From CAZSSH01 sp964609825 (lineage in GTDB: Bacteria > Verrucomicrobiota > Lentisphaeria > Victivallales > Victivallaceae): a stretch of 64,000 nt of DNA. Below are positions 8,121 to 15,878 of the stretch, in pieces. A program made the position numbers and the translations under genes. The stretch is taken from the NCBI GenBank assembly GCA_964609825.1, contig CAZSSH010000002.1:372001-436000 (forward strand), given 5' to 3'. The notes under the pieces were generated by a model. It made no database searches and had not been told where the DNA came from. It saw only the letters and a list, made by a program, of their open reading frames with translations. Within the stretch, counting starts at the first letter, position 1. Each line of letters opens with the position of its first letter.

Positions 8121-10736
8121 TTATTTGCCGTAATAGATCTTGAGATAAAGATCCTTGATTTCGGTAATTAAGGGGTAGCGCGGGTTGGCGCCGGTGCACT
8201 GGTCGTCAAAGGCTTTTTCGGACAACGCATCGACCTGGGCCAAAAATTCCTTCTCGTTGATCCCATAGTCCTGCAGAGTTTTGGGGATGTCGAGTTTGGC
8301 TTTCAGGGCCTCGATGGCGTCAATCAGCTTTTGGACCTTTTGGTCCTCGGTGGCGCCGCCCAAGCCGAGGAAATCGGCGATGTTGGCATAGCGCTCCTTG
8401 GCTTCCGGGCACTTGTACTGCGAGAAAGTCCCCTGCTTGGTCGGCTTGCTGGTCGCGTTGAATTTAATCACTTCGCAAATCAGCATCGCGTTGGCCAGGC
8501 CGTGCGGGATGTGAAACGCCGCACCGAGCTTGTGCGCCATCGAGTGGCAGACGCCCAAAAAGGCGTTGGCAAAGGCCATCCCGGCGATGGTCGAGGCGTG
8601 GTGGACCTTTTCTCTTGCCCGTTCGTCGGTGGTGCCGTTGGTATAGGCGGCAGGGAGATACTTAAAGAGGATGCGGATGGCCTCCATCGACAAGGCGTTG
8701 GTGTACTCGCTCGCCAAGATGGAGACGCGCGCTTCCAAAGCGTGGGTCAACGCATCCAGGCCGCTGTACGCCGTCAATTTGGGCGGCATATTCATGACCA
8801 GTTTGGTATCGATGATCGCCATCGAAGGGGTGAGCTCGTAGTCGGCCAACGGGTATTTGTTGCCGGTCTTTTCATCGGTGATCACCGCAAACGGGGTCAC
8901 TTCCGAGCCGGTTCCGGAGGTGGTCGGGATGGCGACCAAGCTTGCCTTTTGGCCGAGTTTGGGAAATTGGTAGACGCGCTTGCGGATATCCATAAAGCGC
9001 ATCGCAATGTCGTGGAACTTGACCTCCGGGTGCTCATACATGAGCCACATGATTTTAGCAGCGTCCATCGGCGAACCGCCGCCGATGGCGATGATGGTGT
9101 CGGGCTGAAAGGCATTCATGCGCTCCAAACCTTTGGCCGCGGTGCCCAGAGTGGGATCGGGCTCGACGTCGGCAAAGATTTCGTGCTTGATGCCGAGTTC
9201 TTCGAGTTTCTCCAACGCCTCATTCAAAATCCCGTTGTTGTACAAATAGCGGTCGGTAACGATAAAGGCGCGCTTCTTGTCCGACAAGTCGCGCAAGGCT
9301 TCGCTGAGACAGCCGTACTTAAAGAAGATTTTGGGAGGCACGCGGAACCACAGCATATTTTCTCTCCGTTGGGCGATGGTTTTAATGTTGAGCAAGTGCT
9401 TGGGTGCGACATTTTGGCTGACCGAGTTACCGCCCCAGCTGCCGCAGCCGAGGGTGAGCGACGGGTCGAGCTTAAAGTTGAAGACATCGCCGATGGCGCC
9501 CTGACTCGAGGGCATGTTGATCAAGGTGCGCCCGGTTTTCATCCGGCGGCCGAATTCATCAATGCGGTCGGTATTGCGGGCGTTGGTATAGAGTACGCTG
9601 GTGTGGCCGAGACCGCCAAACTCCAGCAACTGCTGGGCGCGGTCGAGGGCCTGGGCAAAGTCTTTGACCTTGTAGAGGGCCAATACCGGCGACAATTTTT
9701 CGCAGCTGAAGGGATACTCTTTGCCTACCCCGTGGGTTTCGCCGATCAACACTTTGGCGTAATCGGGGACCGTGATCCCGGCCATCTGGGCGATTTTAAA
9801 GGCGCTCTGGCCGACGATCTTGGCATTGAGCTTGCCATCGACGACGATCACCGCGCCGACTTTTTCGGCTTCGGCCTTATTAAGGATATAGGCGCCGCGC
9901 TTGATGAATTCGGCTTTGACGGCATCGTAAATCGCCTCCACCGCGACCACCGACTGCTCGGAGGCGCAAATCATCCCGTTGTCAAAGGTTTTGCTTTGCA
10001 GCACCGAGCTCACCGCCATTTGGATGTCGCAAGTTTCGTCCATGATGGCAGGGGTGTTGCCGGCGCCGACGCCGAGGGCGGGGATCCCGCTCGAGTAAGC
10101 GGCCTTGACCATGCCGGGGCCGCCGGTGGCAAGGATCAAGCTCACGCTCGGGTTGCTCATCAAGTGCTGGCTCAAGGCCACGGTCGGGTTGTCGATCCAG
10201 CCGATGATCCCCTCGGGGGCTCCGGCGGCGACGGCCGCGTCCAAAACAATCTTGGCAGCGGCAATGGTGCTTTTTTGAGCCCGCGGGTGGGGACTGAAGA
10301 TAATGGCATTGCGCGTCTTAAGCGCCAAAAGCGATTTAAAAATGGCCGTGGAGGTGGGGTTGGTGGTGGGGACGATCCCCGCAATCAAACCCATCGGCTC
10401 GGCGACTTTGATGATCCCGAAGGATTCGTCGCGCTCAATCACGCCGCAGGTCTTGGTATTTTTATATTTGTTGTAAACATACTCGGAGGCGAAGTGGTTT
10501 TTGATCACTTTGTCCTCAATCACGCCCATGCCGGTTTCGGCGACGGCCATTTTGGCCAGCTCGATGCGGGCGTCGTTGGCGGCCAGAGCGGCGGCGCGAA
10601 AGACTTCATCGACCTGCGCCTGTGTAAACTCGGCGTACTTCTTTTGGGCGTTTTTAGCGGTTTCGATGACTTTATTAAGCTCGTCGATGCGGAGCTGCTC
10701 CTCGTTGACTTCCGTAACTTCTTTTGCTTTGACCAT
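8121..10736 (-). CDS. adhE: Bifunctional acetaldehyde-CoA/alcohol dehydrogenase
   Basis: This 871-residue enzyme reduces acetyl-CoA to acetaldehyde and then to ethanol with NADH, regenerating NAD during fermentation. The N-terminal half is the CoA-acylating aldehyde dehydrogenase: the substrate loop IVPTTNPTSTAIF near residue 113 and the catalytic Cys in DNGMICASEQ near 250. The C-terminal half, from about residue 455, is the iron-type alcohol dehydrogenase, with the nucleotide motif GGGSPMDAAK, GTGSEVTPF, and the metal ligands in CHSMAHKLGAAFHIPHGLAN. The length and domain order match E. coli AdhE. The gene stands alone with its own promoter and terminator. AdhE proteins of this type form spirosomes, but that is family knowledge. 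Confidence 0.97.
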   Translation of the reverse strand: MVKAKEVTEVNEEQLRIDELNKVIETAKNAQKKYAEFTQAQVDEVFRAAALAANDARIELAKMAVAETGMGVIEDKVIKNHFASEYVYNKYKNTKTCGVIERDESFGIIKVAEPMGLIAGIVPTTNPTSTAIFKSLLALKTRNAIIFSPHPRAQKSTIAAAKIVLDAAVAAGAPEGIIGWIDNPTVALSQHLMSNPSVSLILATGGPGMVKAAYSSGIPALGVGAGNTPAIMDETCDIQMAVSSVLQSKTFDNGMICASEQSVVAVEAIYDAVKAEFIKRGAYILNKAEAEKVGAVIVVDGKLNAKIVGQSAFKIAQMAGITVPDYAKVLIGETHGVGKEYPFSCEKLSPVLALYKVKDFAQALDRAQQLLEFGGLGHTSVLYTNARNTDRIDEFGRRMKTGRTLINMPSSQGAIGDVFNFKLDPSLTLGCGSWGGNSVSQNVAPKHLLNIKTIAQRRENMLWFRVPPKIFFKYGCLSEALRDLSDKKRAFIVTDRYLYNNGILNEALEKLEELGIKHEIFADVEPDPTLGTAAKGLERMNAFQPDTIIAIGGGSPMDAAKIMWLMYEHPEVKFHDIAMRFMDIRKRVYQFPKLGQKASLVAIPTTSGTGSEVTPFAVITDEKTGNKYPLADYELTPSMAIIDTKLVMNMPPKLTAYSGLDALTHALEARVSILASEYTNALSMEAIRILFKYLPAAYTNGTTDERAREKVHHASTIAGMAFANAFLGVCHSMAHKLGAAFHIPHGLANAMLICEVIKFNATSKPTKQGTFSQYKCPEAKERYANIADFLGLGGATEDQKVQKLIDAIEALKAKLDIPKTLQDYGINEKEFLAQVDALSEKAFDDQCTGANPRYPLITEIKDLYLKIYYGK

Positions 10737-10781
10737 AGCTCACCTCGCAATGTTGTGGAGTGTTATTTTAGGTATATTTAT

Positions 10782-10801
10782 ATCGATATTTTTTTATCGA
10801 T
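10782..10801. promoter_or_regulatory. Inverted repeat at the adhE transcription start, candidate operator
   Basis: ATCGATA (10782-10788) and TATCGAT (10795-10801) are perfect 7-bp arms separated by six T. The element ends 6 nt before the predicted leftward -10 box, covering the expected start point. It does not match the Rex consensus, the usual redox regulator of adhE. Confidence 0.45.
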
Positions 10802-10806
10802 GTCTT

Positions 10807-10834
10807 AATATACGCCGAAAAAACCGATTTTCAA
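10807..10834 (-). promoter_or_regulatory. Predicted promoter of adhE
   Basis: On the minus strand TTGAAA (10829-10834) and TATATT (10807-10812) are separated by 16 nt, giving a leader of roughly 65 nt. A GAGGTGAG ribosome site precedes the ATG at 10736. Confidence 0.6.
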
Positions 10835-10915
10835 CTGTATTTTGCAAAAAAAATTAAAAATATATTTTTCACTTTGACTGACTCCATCGCGGCCCTTGCC
10901 GCTCCCGCCCCTCTC

Positions 10916-10943
10916 TATAACCGCCGGTAAAATCCCGGTTATA
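10916..10943. repeat. Inverted repeat in the adhE/GntR-type intergenic region
   Basis: TATAACCG (10916-10923) and CGGTTATA (10936-10943) are perfect 8-bp arms with a 12-nt spacer. The position, about 125 nt upstream of the rightward promoter, makes it a candidate operator. A weak T run argues against a terminator. Confidence 0.4.
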
Positions 10944-11066
10944 TTGTTATAAGTAATTGACCGTAAAGCGCATCAGGCTACCATTAATCATAAGCTTTTT
11001 CTCCAAAAATCCAAGACTGCAACGTTGATCATTGTAAAATTTTTGCATTTTTTTCAAAATCAGCCC

Positions 11067-11094
11067 TTGAAAACAAAATTTTTCGTTTTATATT
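11067..11094 (+). promoter_or_regulatory. Predicted promoter of the GntR/LacI hybrid regulator
   Basis: TTGAAA (11067-11072) and TATATT (11089-11094) have a 16-nt spacer, the same pair of boxes as the divergent adhE promoter. An AGGATT ribosome site lies 8 nt before the ATG at 11131. Confidence 0.55.
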
Positions 11095-11130
11095 AACTGT
11101 AATAAAAAATAATACAGTAGGATTTGTTTC

Positions 11131-12186
11131 ATGTCCGAGGACCAAGCCAAATTCAGCCGTGCCGATCAATTGACGCTGCAATTGCAGAGCCACTGCGCCA
11201 AGCTTTGCGAGGGCGACAAATTTATGTCCGTCCGGCAGATCATGCGCGACTTTGCGGTCAGCCAAAACACGGTCCAGCAGAGTCTCGAGCGGCTGTGCCG
11301 CGCCGGCGTGCTGGAAGTCAAGGACCGCAGCGGCTACATTGTCCGCCGCCGCCGCACTTACGGCAAAATCGTCACCTTTCTCCCCGAACAAATTCACGAG
11401 TATGTGCATGAGCTGGAGAGACATCTCAACCATTACGCCGGCGAGGCCGGATTTGAACACGAAATGGTCTATTACAGCGATGAAAACGCGACCATCCAGG
11501 GAATGACCACACTGCAGGCCGACGCCGTTATTTTTTCACCGCTTTATCAAATCGGCGCTCCGGCGATCAATCACCTGATGGCACTGCCGTTTCCGGTGGT
11601 TTTGATCCGCTGCTCGCCGCGGATCGAAAATTGCCGTTATGCAAACAACGACAACGAAATGTGCGGATTTCTGGCGGCGATGCAGCTGATGAATCTCGGC
11701 CACAAAAAACTTGCCGTTTTTATCTCCGAGCCCGACATCTCCAACATCCGCGAGCTGGCCGACGGGTTCTGTAAATTTGCGGACGTTTACCGTTTACCGG
11801 TGGAGATTCTCAATCCCCAAGTGACCCCCGGCGAGTATTCCCCCGAAAAGAGCCGGATTTATTGGGAAAAATATTTGGCAGAGCACCCCAAATTGGATTT
11901 TACCGGCCTTTTTGTCACCTCCGCCAAACCGGCCTTTGAGATCATTGCCGCCTCCGCCCGGCACGGGATCAAGGTCCCCGACGACTTGAGCGTAATCGGG
12001 ATCACGCACACCGGCTACCCCGAGGGAAATATTGATTTAAGCAGCATTCACGGCCGCCGCGGCGAAATGATCCGCTGCGCGGTACAGATCATCAAGGATC
12101 ACTTTGACCATGTCATCGATGCCCCCAAATATTACGACATCGCCCCGGAAGTCCACTGTGGGTGCACCGTTAAATCAATCAGCTGA
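11131..12186 (+). CDS. GntR-type regulator with LacI-like sugar-binding domain
   Basis: This 351-residue protein starts with a winged helix of GntR type (SVRQIMRDFAVSQNTVQQSL, about residues 32-51, then AGVLEVKDRSGYIVRRR). From about residue 78 it carries a periplasmic-binding-protein-like effector domain, seen in ADAVIFSPLYQIG and IKVPDDLSVIGITHTG. This AraR-like arrangement is common in carbohydrate-utilisation loci. It lies directly upstream of a pseudopilin and two beta-helix proteins on the same strand, with 52 nt to the next start. A sugar effector released by those enzymes would fit. The ligand and operator are unknown. Confidence 0.88.
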   Translation: MSEDQAKFSRADQLTLQLQSHCAKLCEGDKFMSVRQIMRDFAVSQNTVQQSLERLCRAGVLEVKDRSGYIVRRRRTYGKIVTFLPEQIHEYVHELERHLNHYAGEAGFEHEMVYYSDENATIQGMTTLQADAVIFSPLYQIGAPAINHLMALPFPVVLIRCSPRIENCRYANNDNEMCGFLAAMQLMNLGHKKLAVFISEPDISNIRELADGFCKFADVYRLPVEILNPQVTPGEYSPEKSRIYWEKYLAEHPKLDFTGLFVTSAKPAFEIIAASARHGIKVPDDLSVIGITHTGYPEGNIDLSSIHGRRGEMIRCAVQIIKDHFDHVIDAPKYYDIAPEVHCGCTVKSIS

Positions 12187-12238
12187 ACAACCCTTTACCA
12201 ATATGTTAACGATAACCAAAAAACCGGAGGAACTGATT

Positions 12239-12937
12239 ATGAAAAATTCACCGAGCCATTTATTTACATTGATCGAACTCTTGGTCGTGATTGCCATCAT
12301 CGCCATTTTGGCCTCGATGCTGCTCCCGGCACTCAACAACGCCCGCGAAAAAAGCCGCCAAACCGTCTGTGTCAACAACTTGCGCCAGTTGAGTTTAAAC
12401 ATCGCCGGCTACACGGCGGACAACAAAGACTGTTTCCCGTTGTCCCGCACCAACGGCGTCAACTGGCACTGCCAAAATGCTCCCCTGGCCGACTGGGCGG
12501 GGTGGAAAGCCATTCCCAAAGCCAAATTTGACGATTGCCTGAGCAAAATTCCGCTCAACTGCCCGAGCTCGACCTCGACCAACTATCTTAATGCCAACAA
12601 CGGCGATAACGTCGACTATGCCACCAGTCTCCACTTGATGGTCACGAGCGAAAACGGCTATGTGCCCAAAAACCCGGTGGTCAAAACCGTCCGGCTCAAA
12701 AAAGTCTCCACCACCTTTTTGATGGCTGACCGCCTCAAATACGGCGCGACCGACGGCTGGACTCCCTTTGCCACCTGGAGCAGCTGGTGTCAGGAGGGCG
12801 GCGGGAGCTACCTCAAGGTGCAAACCGAGCGGCACAACGGCGCATTTAACGTCCTGTGGGCCGACGGCCACGTCGGAGCGCGCAAATACCTCGACTTGTA
12901 CGGCCGCGACTTTGACTACCAGATCAACCCCTACTGA
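12239..12937 (+). CDS. Pseudopilin-like secreted protein (prepilin N-terminal methylation domain)
   Basis: The start at 12239 is chosen because ACCGGAGGAACTG places a strong ribosome site 8 nt before it and because the product then begins MKNSPSHLFTLIELLVVIAI. The frame is open further upstream but overlaps the regulator. The 232-residue product shares a 25-residue identical stretch of N-terminal helix with the protein at 2921-3646, with little similarity beyond it. The C-terminal ERHNGAFNVLWADGHVGARK is the H-x-DGHV signature of DUF1559-like proteins. The residue before the expected peptidase site is Leu, not Gly. It sits between a sugar-responsive regulator and two beta-helix proteins, paralleling the other pseudopilin locus. 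Confidence 0.87.
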   Translation: MKNSPSHLFTLIELLVVIAIIAILASMLLPALNNAREKSRQTVCVNNLRQLSLNIAGYTADNKDCFPLSRTNGVNWHCQNAPLADWAGWKAIPKAKFDDCLSKIPLNCPSSTSTNYLNANNGDNVDYATSLHLMVTSENGYVPKNPVVKTVRLKKVSTTFLMADRLKYGATDGWTPFATWSSWCQEGGGSYLKVQTERHNGAFNVLWADGHVGARKYLDLYGRDFDYQINPY

Positions 12938-12948
12938 GAGACTGTAAC

Positions 12949-14631
12949 ATGAAATTATTGTTTGCCATATTGTCCGTTTCGGCCTTGTTGCCGCTGGCCG
13001 CGCTGGAGTTAAACATCCGCCAATTCGGTGCCAGAGGCGACGGCACGGCGGACGACACCGCAGCCTTTCAGCAGGCCTTGAATGACTTGGCCGCCAAGCC
13101 GGGCGCGACGCTGATTATCCCCGACGGCAAATACCTTATCTCCAACAAATTGACGGCGCAGAATCTCGTCAATGTCACGATTGCGGGCGGCAACGACACT
13201 CAAATTGAGCGCGCGAGTCTCAAATACGACATCATCGCCTTTGCCGACTGCCGCAATATCACGGTCAAAAATCTCGTATTTCGCTCGCTCGAGACGACTT
13301 GCGTCAACGGCGAAGTCATCGCTTTGACCGGGCGCAAAACAATGACCGTCAAGGCCGAAAACCTCGAAGATTTCGCGATTGACGGCACCAAAACGATGAT
13401 GCAGATTTATACCGCCGACAAAATGCAGGATCACCGCTTTCACCGTACCACCGTCACCGAGGTCAAAAAAACGGGCGCCCGTCTTTATGACATCACCATT
13501 GATTACCCCTATGAAGACAAAGCCGTGGAGGGGCAAAAAGTCGCCTTTTTTATCCGCGGCGGCCGCCCGGTGATGACCATGGCCCGCTGCGACGACTCGA
13601 CCTTTGACAACGTCCGGGTGATCAACGGCGGCGATCTCGCGTGGGGGTTGCGGTTTTGCAACAATATGACCTTCCGCAATTGCACCATCGGCCGCGAAAA
13701 AGATTCGCCGTTGTACGTCTCCACCGGCGCCGACGGCATCCACAGCAAGCACGCGCGGCGCGGACACTTGATCGAGAGCTGCGATTTTTCACAATTGTCG
13801 GACGACAATCTTAATTTTTCCACCACCTTTCAAAACATCGCCAAAGTGGAGGGCAACACTGCCACCATCGTCGGCGACGCGATGGCCTATCAGGCCGGAG
13901 ACCGCGTGGCGCTCTTTGACCCCGAAACATTAAGCGTCACTCAGGACCTCAAGGTCGTCAAGGCGAGCCCGGCCAAGTGGGGCAAATTTGAGGCGCAGAT
14001 CATCGAGCTTGACGCCGCTCCCACGGTCAAAAACACTTTGGAGTCGATGGGCCGCACCGAGCCTTTCCGCCTGCTCTTCGGCCACAAAGGGGAGCTCCCC
14101 GGCCTTATTTTCAACCGCGAATTTTGCCACAAGGGCTCGGTCATCCGCAACAACCGCTTCGGCAACAACCGCGCCCGCGGGATTCTTTTGCGCACCAGCG
14201 ATACTTTGATTGAAAACAACATTTTTTACAATCTCCGCGGCCCCGCTATTTTGATGGCCTCCGAGGGAATGTGGCTCGAGTGCGGCAACATTGACAACGT
14301 GACGATCAAAAACAACACCTTTGACCGGGTAAGCCGCAGCCCGATTTTGTTTTCGAGCATCCACTACAGCAGCAAACGGTTGCCCGGCGAAATGAGCAAC
14401 CGCAATCTCACCATCACCGGCAACACCTTTACCAACTGCGGCTCACCGGCAATCGAGGGCGGCGACACCTTCGGCCTTTTCGGCAACCTGATTTTACTCG
14501 AAAACGTCAGCGGCGCAACCGTGAGCGGCAATATTTTTAAGCCCAACTCACCCTTGGCCCCCGCGGCGGAAAAAGTCATCGTCAACTATTCGCAAAATGT
14601 GACCGTCAAGGACAATCAGGAGATCAAATGA
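12949..14631 (+). CDS. Secreted pectate-lyase-like parallel beta-helix protein
   Basis: This 560-residue protein has a signal peptide (MKLLFAILSVSALLPLAALE). The N-terminal block NIRQFGARGDGTADDTAAFQ at about residues 22-41 is the classic opening of Pectate_lyase_3/GH28-like beta-helices (phage tailspike and polygalacturonase type). The rest repeats short strands ending in Asn, as in VRNNRFGNNRARGILL-like and VTIKNNTFDRVSRSP segments, typical of right-handed parallel helices. It probably binds or cleaves an acidic polysaccharide outside the cytoplasm. No GH28 catalytic Asp pair is obvious by eye, so lyase versus hydrolase is undecided. It overlaps the next gene by 4 nt. Confidence 0.85.
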   Translation: MKLLFAILSVSALLPLAALELNIRQFGARGDGTADDTAAFQQALNDLAAKPGATLIIPDGKYLISNKLTAQNLVNVTIAGGNDTQIERASLKYDIIAFADCRNITVKNLVFRSLETTCVNGEVIALTGRKTMTVKAENLEDFAIDGTKTMMQIYTADKMQDHRFHRTTVTEVKKTGARLYDITIDYPYEDKAVEGQKVAFFIRGGRPVMTMARCDDSTFDNVRVINGGDLAWGLRFCNNMTFRNCTIGREKDSPLYVSTGADGIHSKHARRGHLIESCDFSQLSDDNLNFSTTFQNIAKVEGNTATIVGDAMAYQAGDRVALFDPETLSVTQDLKVVKASPAKWGKFEAQIIELDAAPTVKNTLESMGRTEPFRLLFGHKGELPGLIFNREFCHKGSVIRNNRFGNNRARGILLRTSDTLIENNIFYNLRGPAILMASEGMWLECGNIDNVTIKNNTFDRVSRSPILFSSIHYSSKRLPGEMSNRNLTITGNTFTNCGSPAIEGGDTFGLFGNLILLENVSGATVSGNIFKPNSPLAPAAEKVIVNYSQNVTVKDNQEIK

Positions 14632-15815
14632 TGAAACTCTCAGCGTTTCTGGCGGCCATCATGGCCTTTTCGACCCTCGCCGGGGCGGATATTTTGATCG
14701 ATGTCCAGCAGGGCAGCGACGCCGGGGACGGCAGCACCGCCAAACCTTTTAAAACGTTCGCCAAAGCTCTCGCATTGGCCAAACCCGGCGATACGGTCAA
14801 AATCCTTCCCGCCAGTCAACCGATCAAGCAATCGCTCCGATTGCTCGACACCGCGGGCGCGCCGGGTCAGCCGATCACCATTGACGGATCGTTTAATATT
14901 TTGCGCGGCGCCAAACGTTTGACGGCGGCCGACGTCGCCCCGGGGGGCGTCCCCGACGTCTTTGTTCTCAAAGGCGACAAGCCGTGGCCGGACCCGACCC
15001 AAATGCGCTTTTACATGGTCTTTGACGGCAGAATGAACCGGATGGGCCAGCACTCCAAAGCCCCCTGCGCTCCTTATAAAGCCATCGGCGAACTCCAAGT
15101 TAACGAGTGGACGCTTCTGGACAACAAGGACCTCTATTTCCGCCTCGAGCCCGGCAAAACCGTCAGCGAAGTCGCCGTCGAGTACCCTCTTTTGGACAGC
15201 GGCGTGGCGGTGGCGGGGTCGGCCAAGCACCTCGTTATCAAAAATTTCATCGTCCAAAACTTTCTCAACGACGGCTACAACATCCACGGCGACGTCACCG
15301 ACACCGTGTTTGAAAACGTCGCCGCCGTAAGCAACGGCGACGACTCGGTGAGCGCACACGAAAACAGCGTCGTCACCGTCAAAAATCTCATCGGCATCAA
15401 CAACGGCACCGGTGTCTGCCACATCGGCAACGCGCAAGTCTCACACCAAAATTTATATCTTGCTTTGGCCGACAGCCGCGATTTGTTTATCCTCAACAGC
15501 CGGAGCGTTTTTGAGGGGTTGTATGTGATTGCCAACGGCGCGGCGCCCTCCGGCTTCGGCGACAGCAAGACGGGGGTCAAAGCAACCTTAACGGATGTTT
15601 ACCTCTACTCCGCCACCCCCAAGCGCCCGTTTACCGCCAGAGCCAACAATGAGCTCTCGGGACAAAACGTCAATTTTTTCAACTACAGCGTCAACGGCGT
15701 CATCCCCAATCTTACGGAAGTCACCGACGGTGCGGCGACCTTGGCCGTAATTGAGCGCAAAAAAGCGGAATTATTCGCCATTTTCGGCCCCAATCTCCAA
15801 AAAGTGCTTCCCTGA
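14628..15815 (+). CDS. Secreted parallel beta-helix protein (DUF1565-like opening)
   Basis: This 395-residue protein starts with a signal peptide (MMKLSAFLAAIMAFSTLAGA). Residues 22-55 (ILIDVQQGSDAGDGSTAKPF, then FAKALALAKPGDTVKIL) match the opening of right-handed beta-helix proteins of the DUF1565/Beta_helix group. A central helix follows (VIKNFIVQNFLNDGYNIHGD). ATGATG at 14628 gives two possible starts three bases apart. It is translationally coupled to the larger beta-helix protein upstream and followed by an inverted repeat. A role on the same glycan is inferred from this coupling; catalytic residues are not evident. Confidence 0.82.
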   Translation: MMKLSAFLAAIMAFSTLAGADILIDVQQGSDAGDGSTAKPFKTFAKALALAKPGDTVKILPASQPIKQSLRLLDTAGAPGQPITIDGSFNILRGAKRLTAADVAPGGVPDVFVLKGDKPWPDPTQMRFYMVFDGRMNRMGQHSKAPCAPYKAIGELQVNEWTLLDNKDLYFRLEPGKTVSEVAVEYPLLDSGVAVAGSAKHLVIKNFIVQNFLNDGYNIHGDVTDTVFENVAAVSNGDDSVSAHENSVVTVKNLIGINNGTGVCHIGNAQVSHQNLYLALADSRDLFILNSRSVFEGLYVIANGAAPSGFGDSKTGVKATLTDVYLYSATPKRPFTARANNELSGQNVNFFNYSVNGVIPNLTEVTDGAATLAVIERKKAELFAIFGPNLQKVLP

Positions 15816-15826
15816 AGTTTGCGTCT

Positions 15827-15871
15827 CTCCCGTTCGATGCTATAGTAAACAAACGGAAAATTTAACGGGAG
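15827..15871 (+). promoter_or_regulatory. Inverted repeat covering the ribosome site of the GH78-like gene
   Basis: CTCCCGTT (15827-15834) and AACGGGAG (15864-15871) pair perfectly over 8 bp. The right arm contains the GGGAG ribosome site 7 nt before the ATG at 15879. A TATAGT box (15841-15846) with TTGCGT 16 nt upstream sits between the arms, so either an operator pair or an RNA switch is possible. Confidence 0.4.
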
Positions 15872-15878
15872 TCATACT

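Larger units (their letters stand above)
10737..11130. other. 394-nt divergent intergenic region between adhE and the GntR-type gene
   Basis: No gene is visible. It holds the leftward adhE promoter with an inverted repeat at its start site, a second inverted repeat near the middle, and a rightward promoter for the regulator gene. The rest is AT-rich sequence with an AT/GC boundary near 10880. Confidence 0.7.

Noticed and set aside
8331..10808. An 825-codon open frame antisense to adhE
   Set aside because: It mirrors the adhE codon pattern (GC-rich third positions of the real gene) and shows no recognisable domain, while adhE itself is unmistakable.
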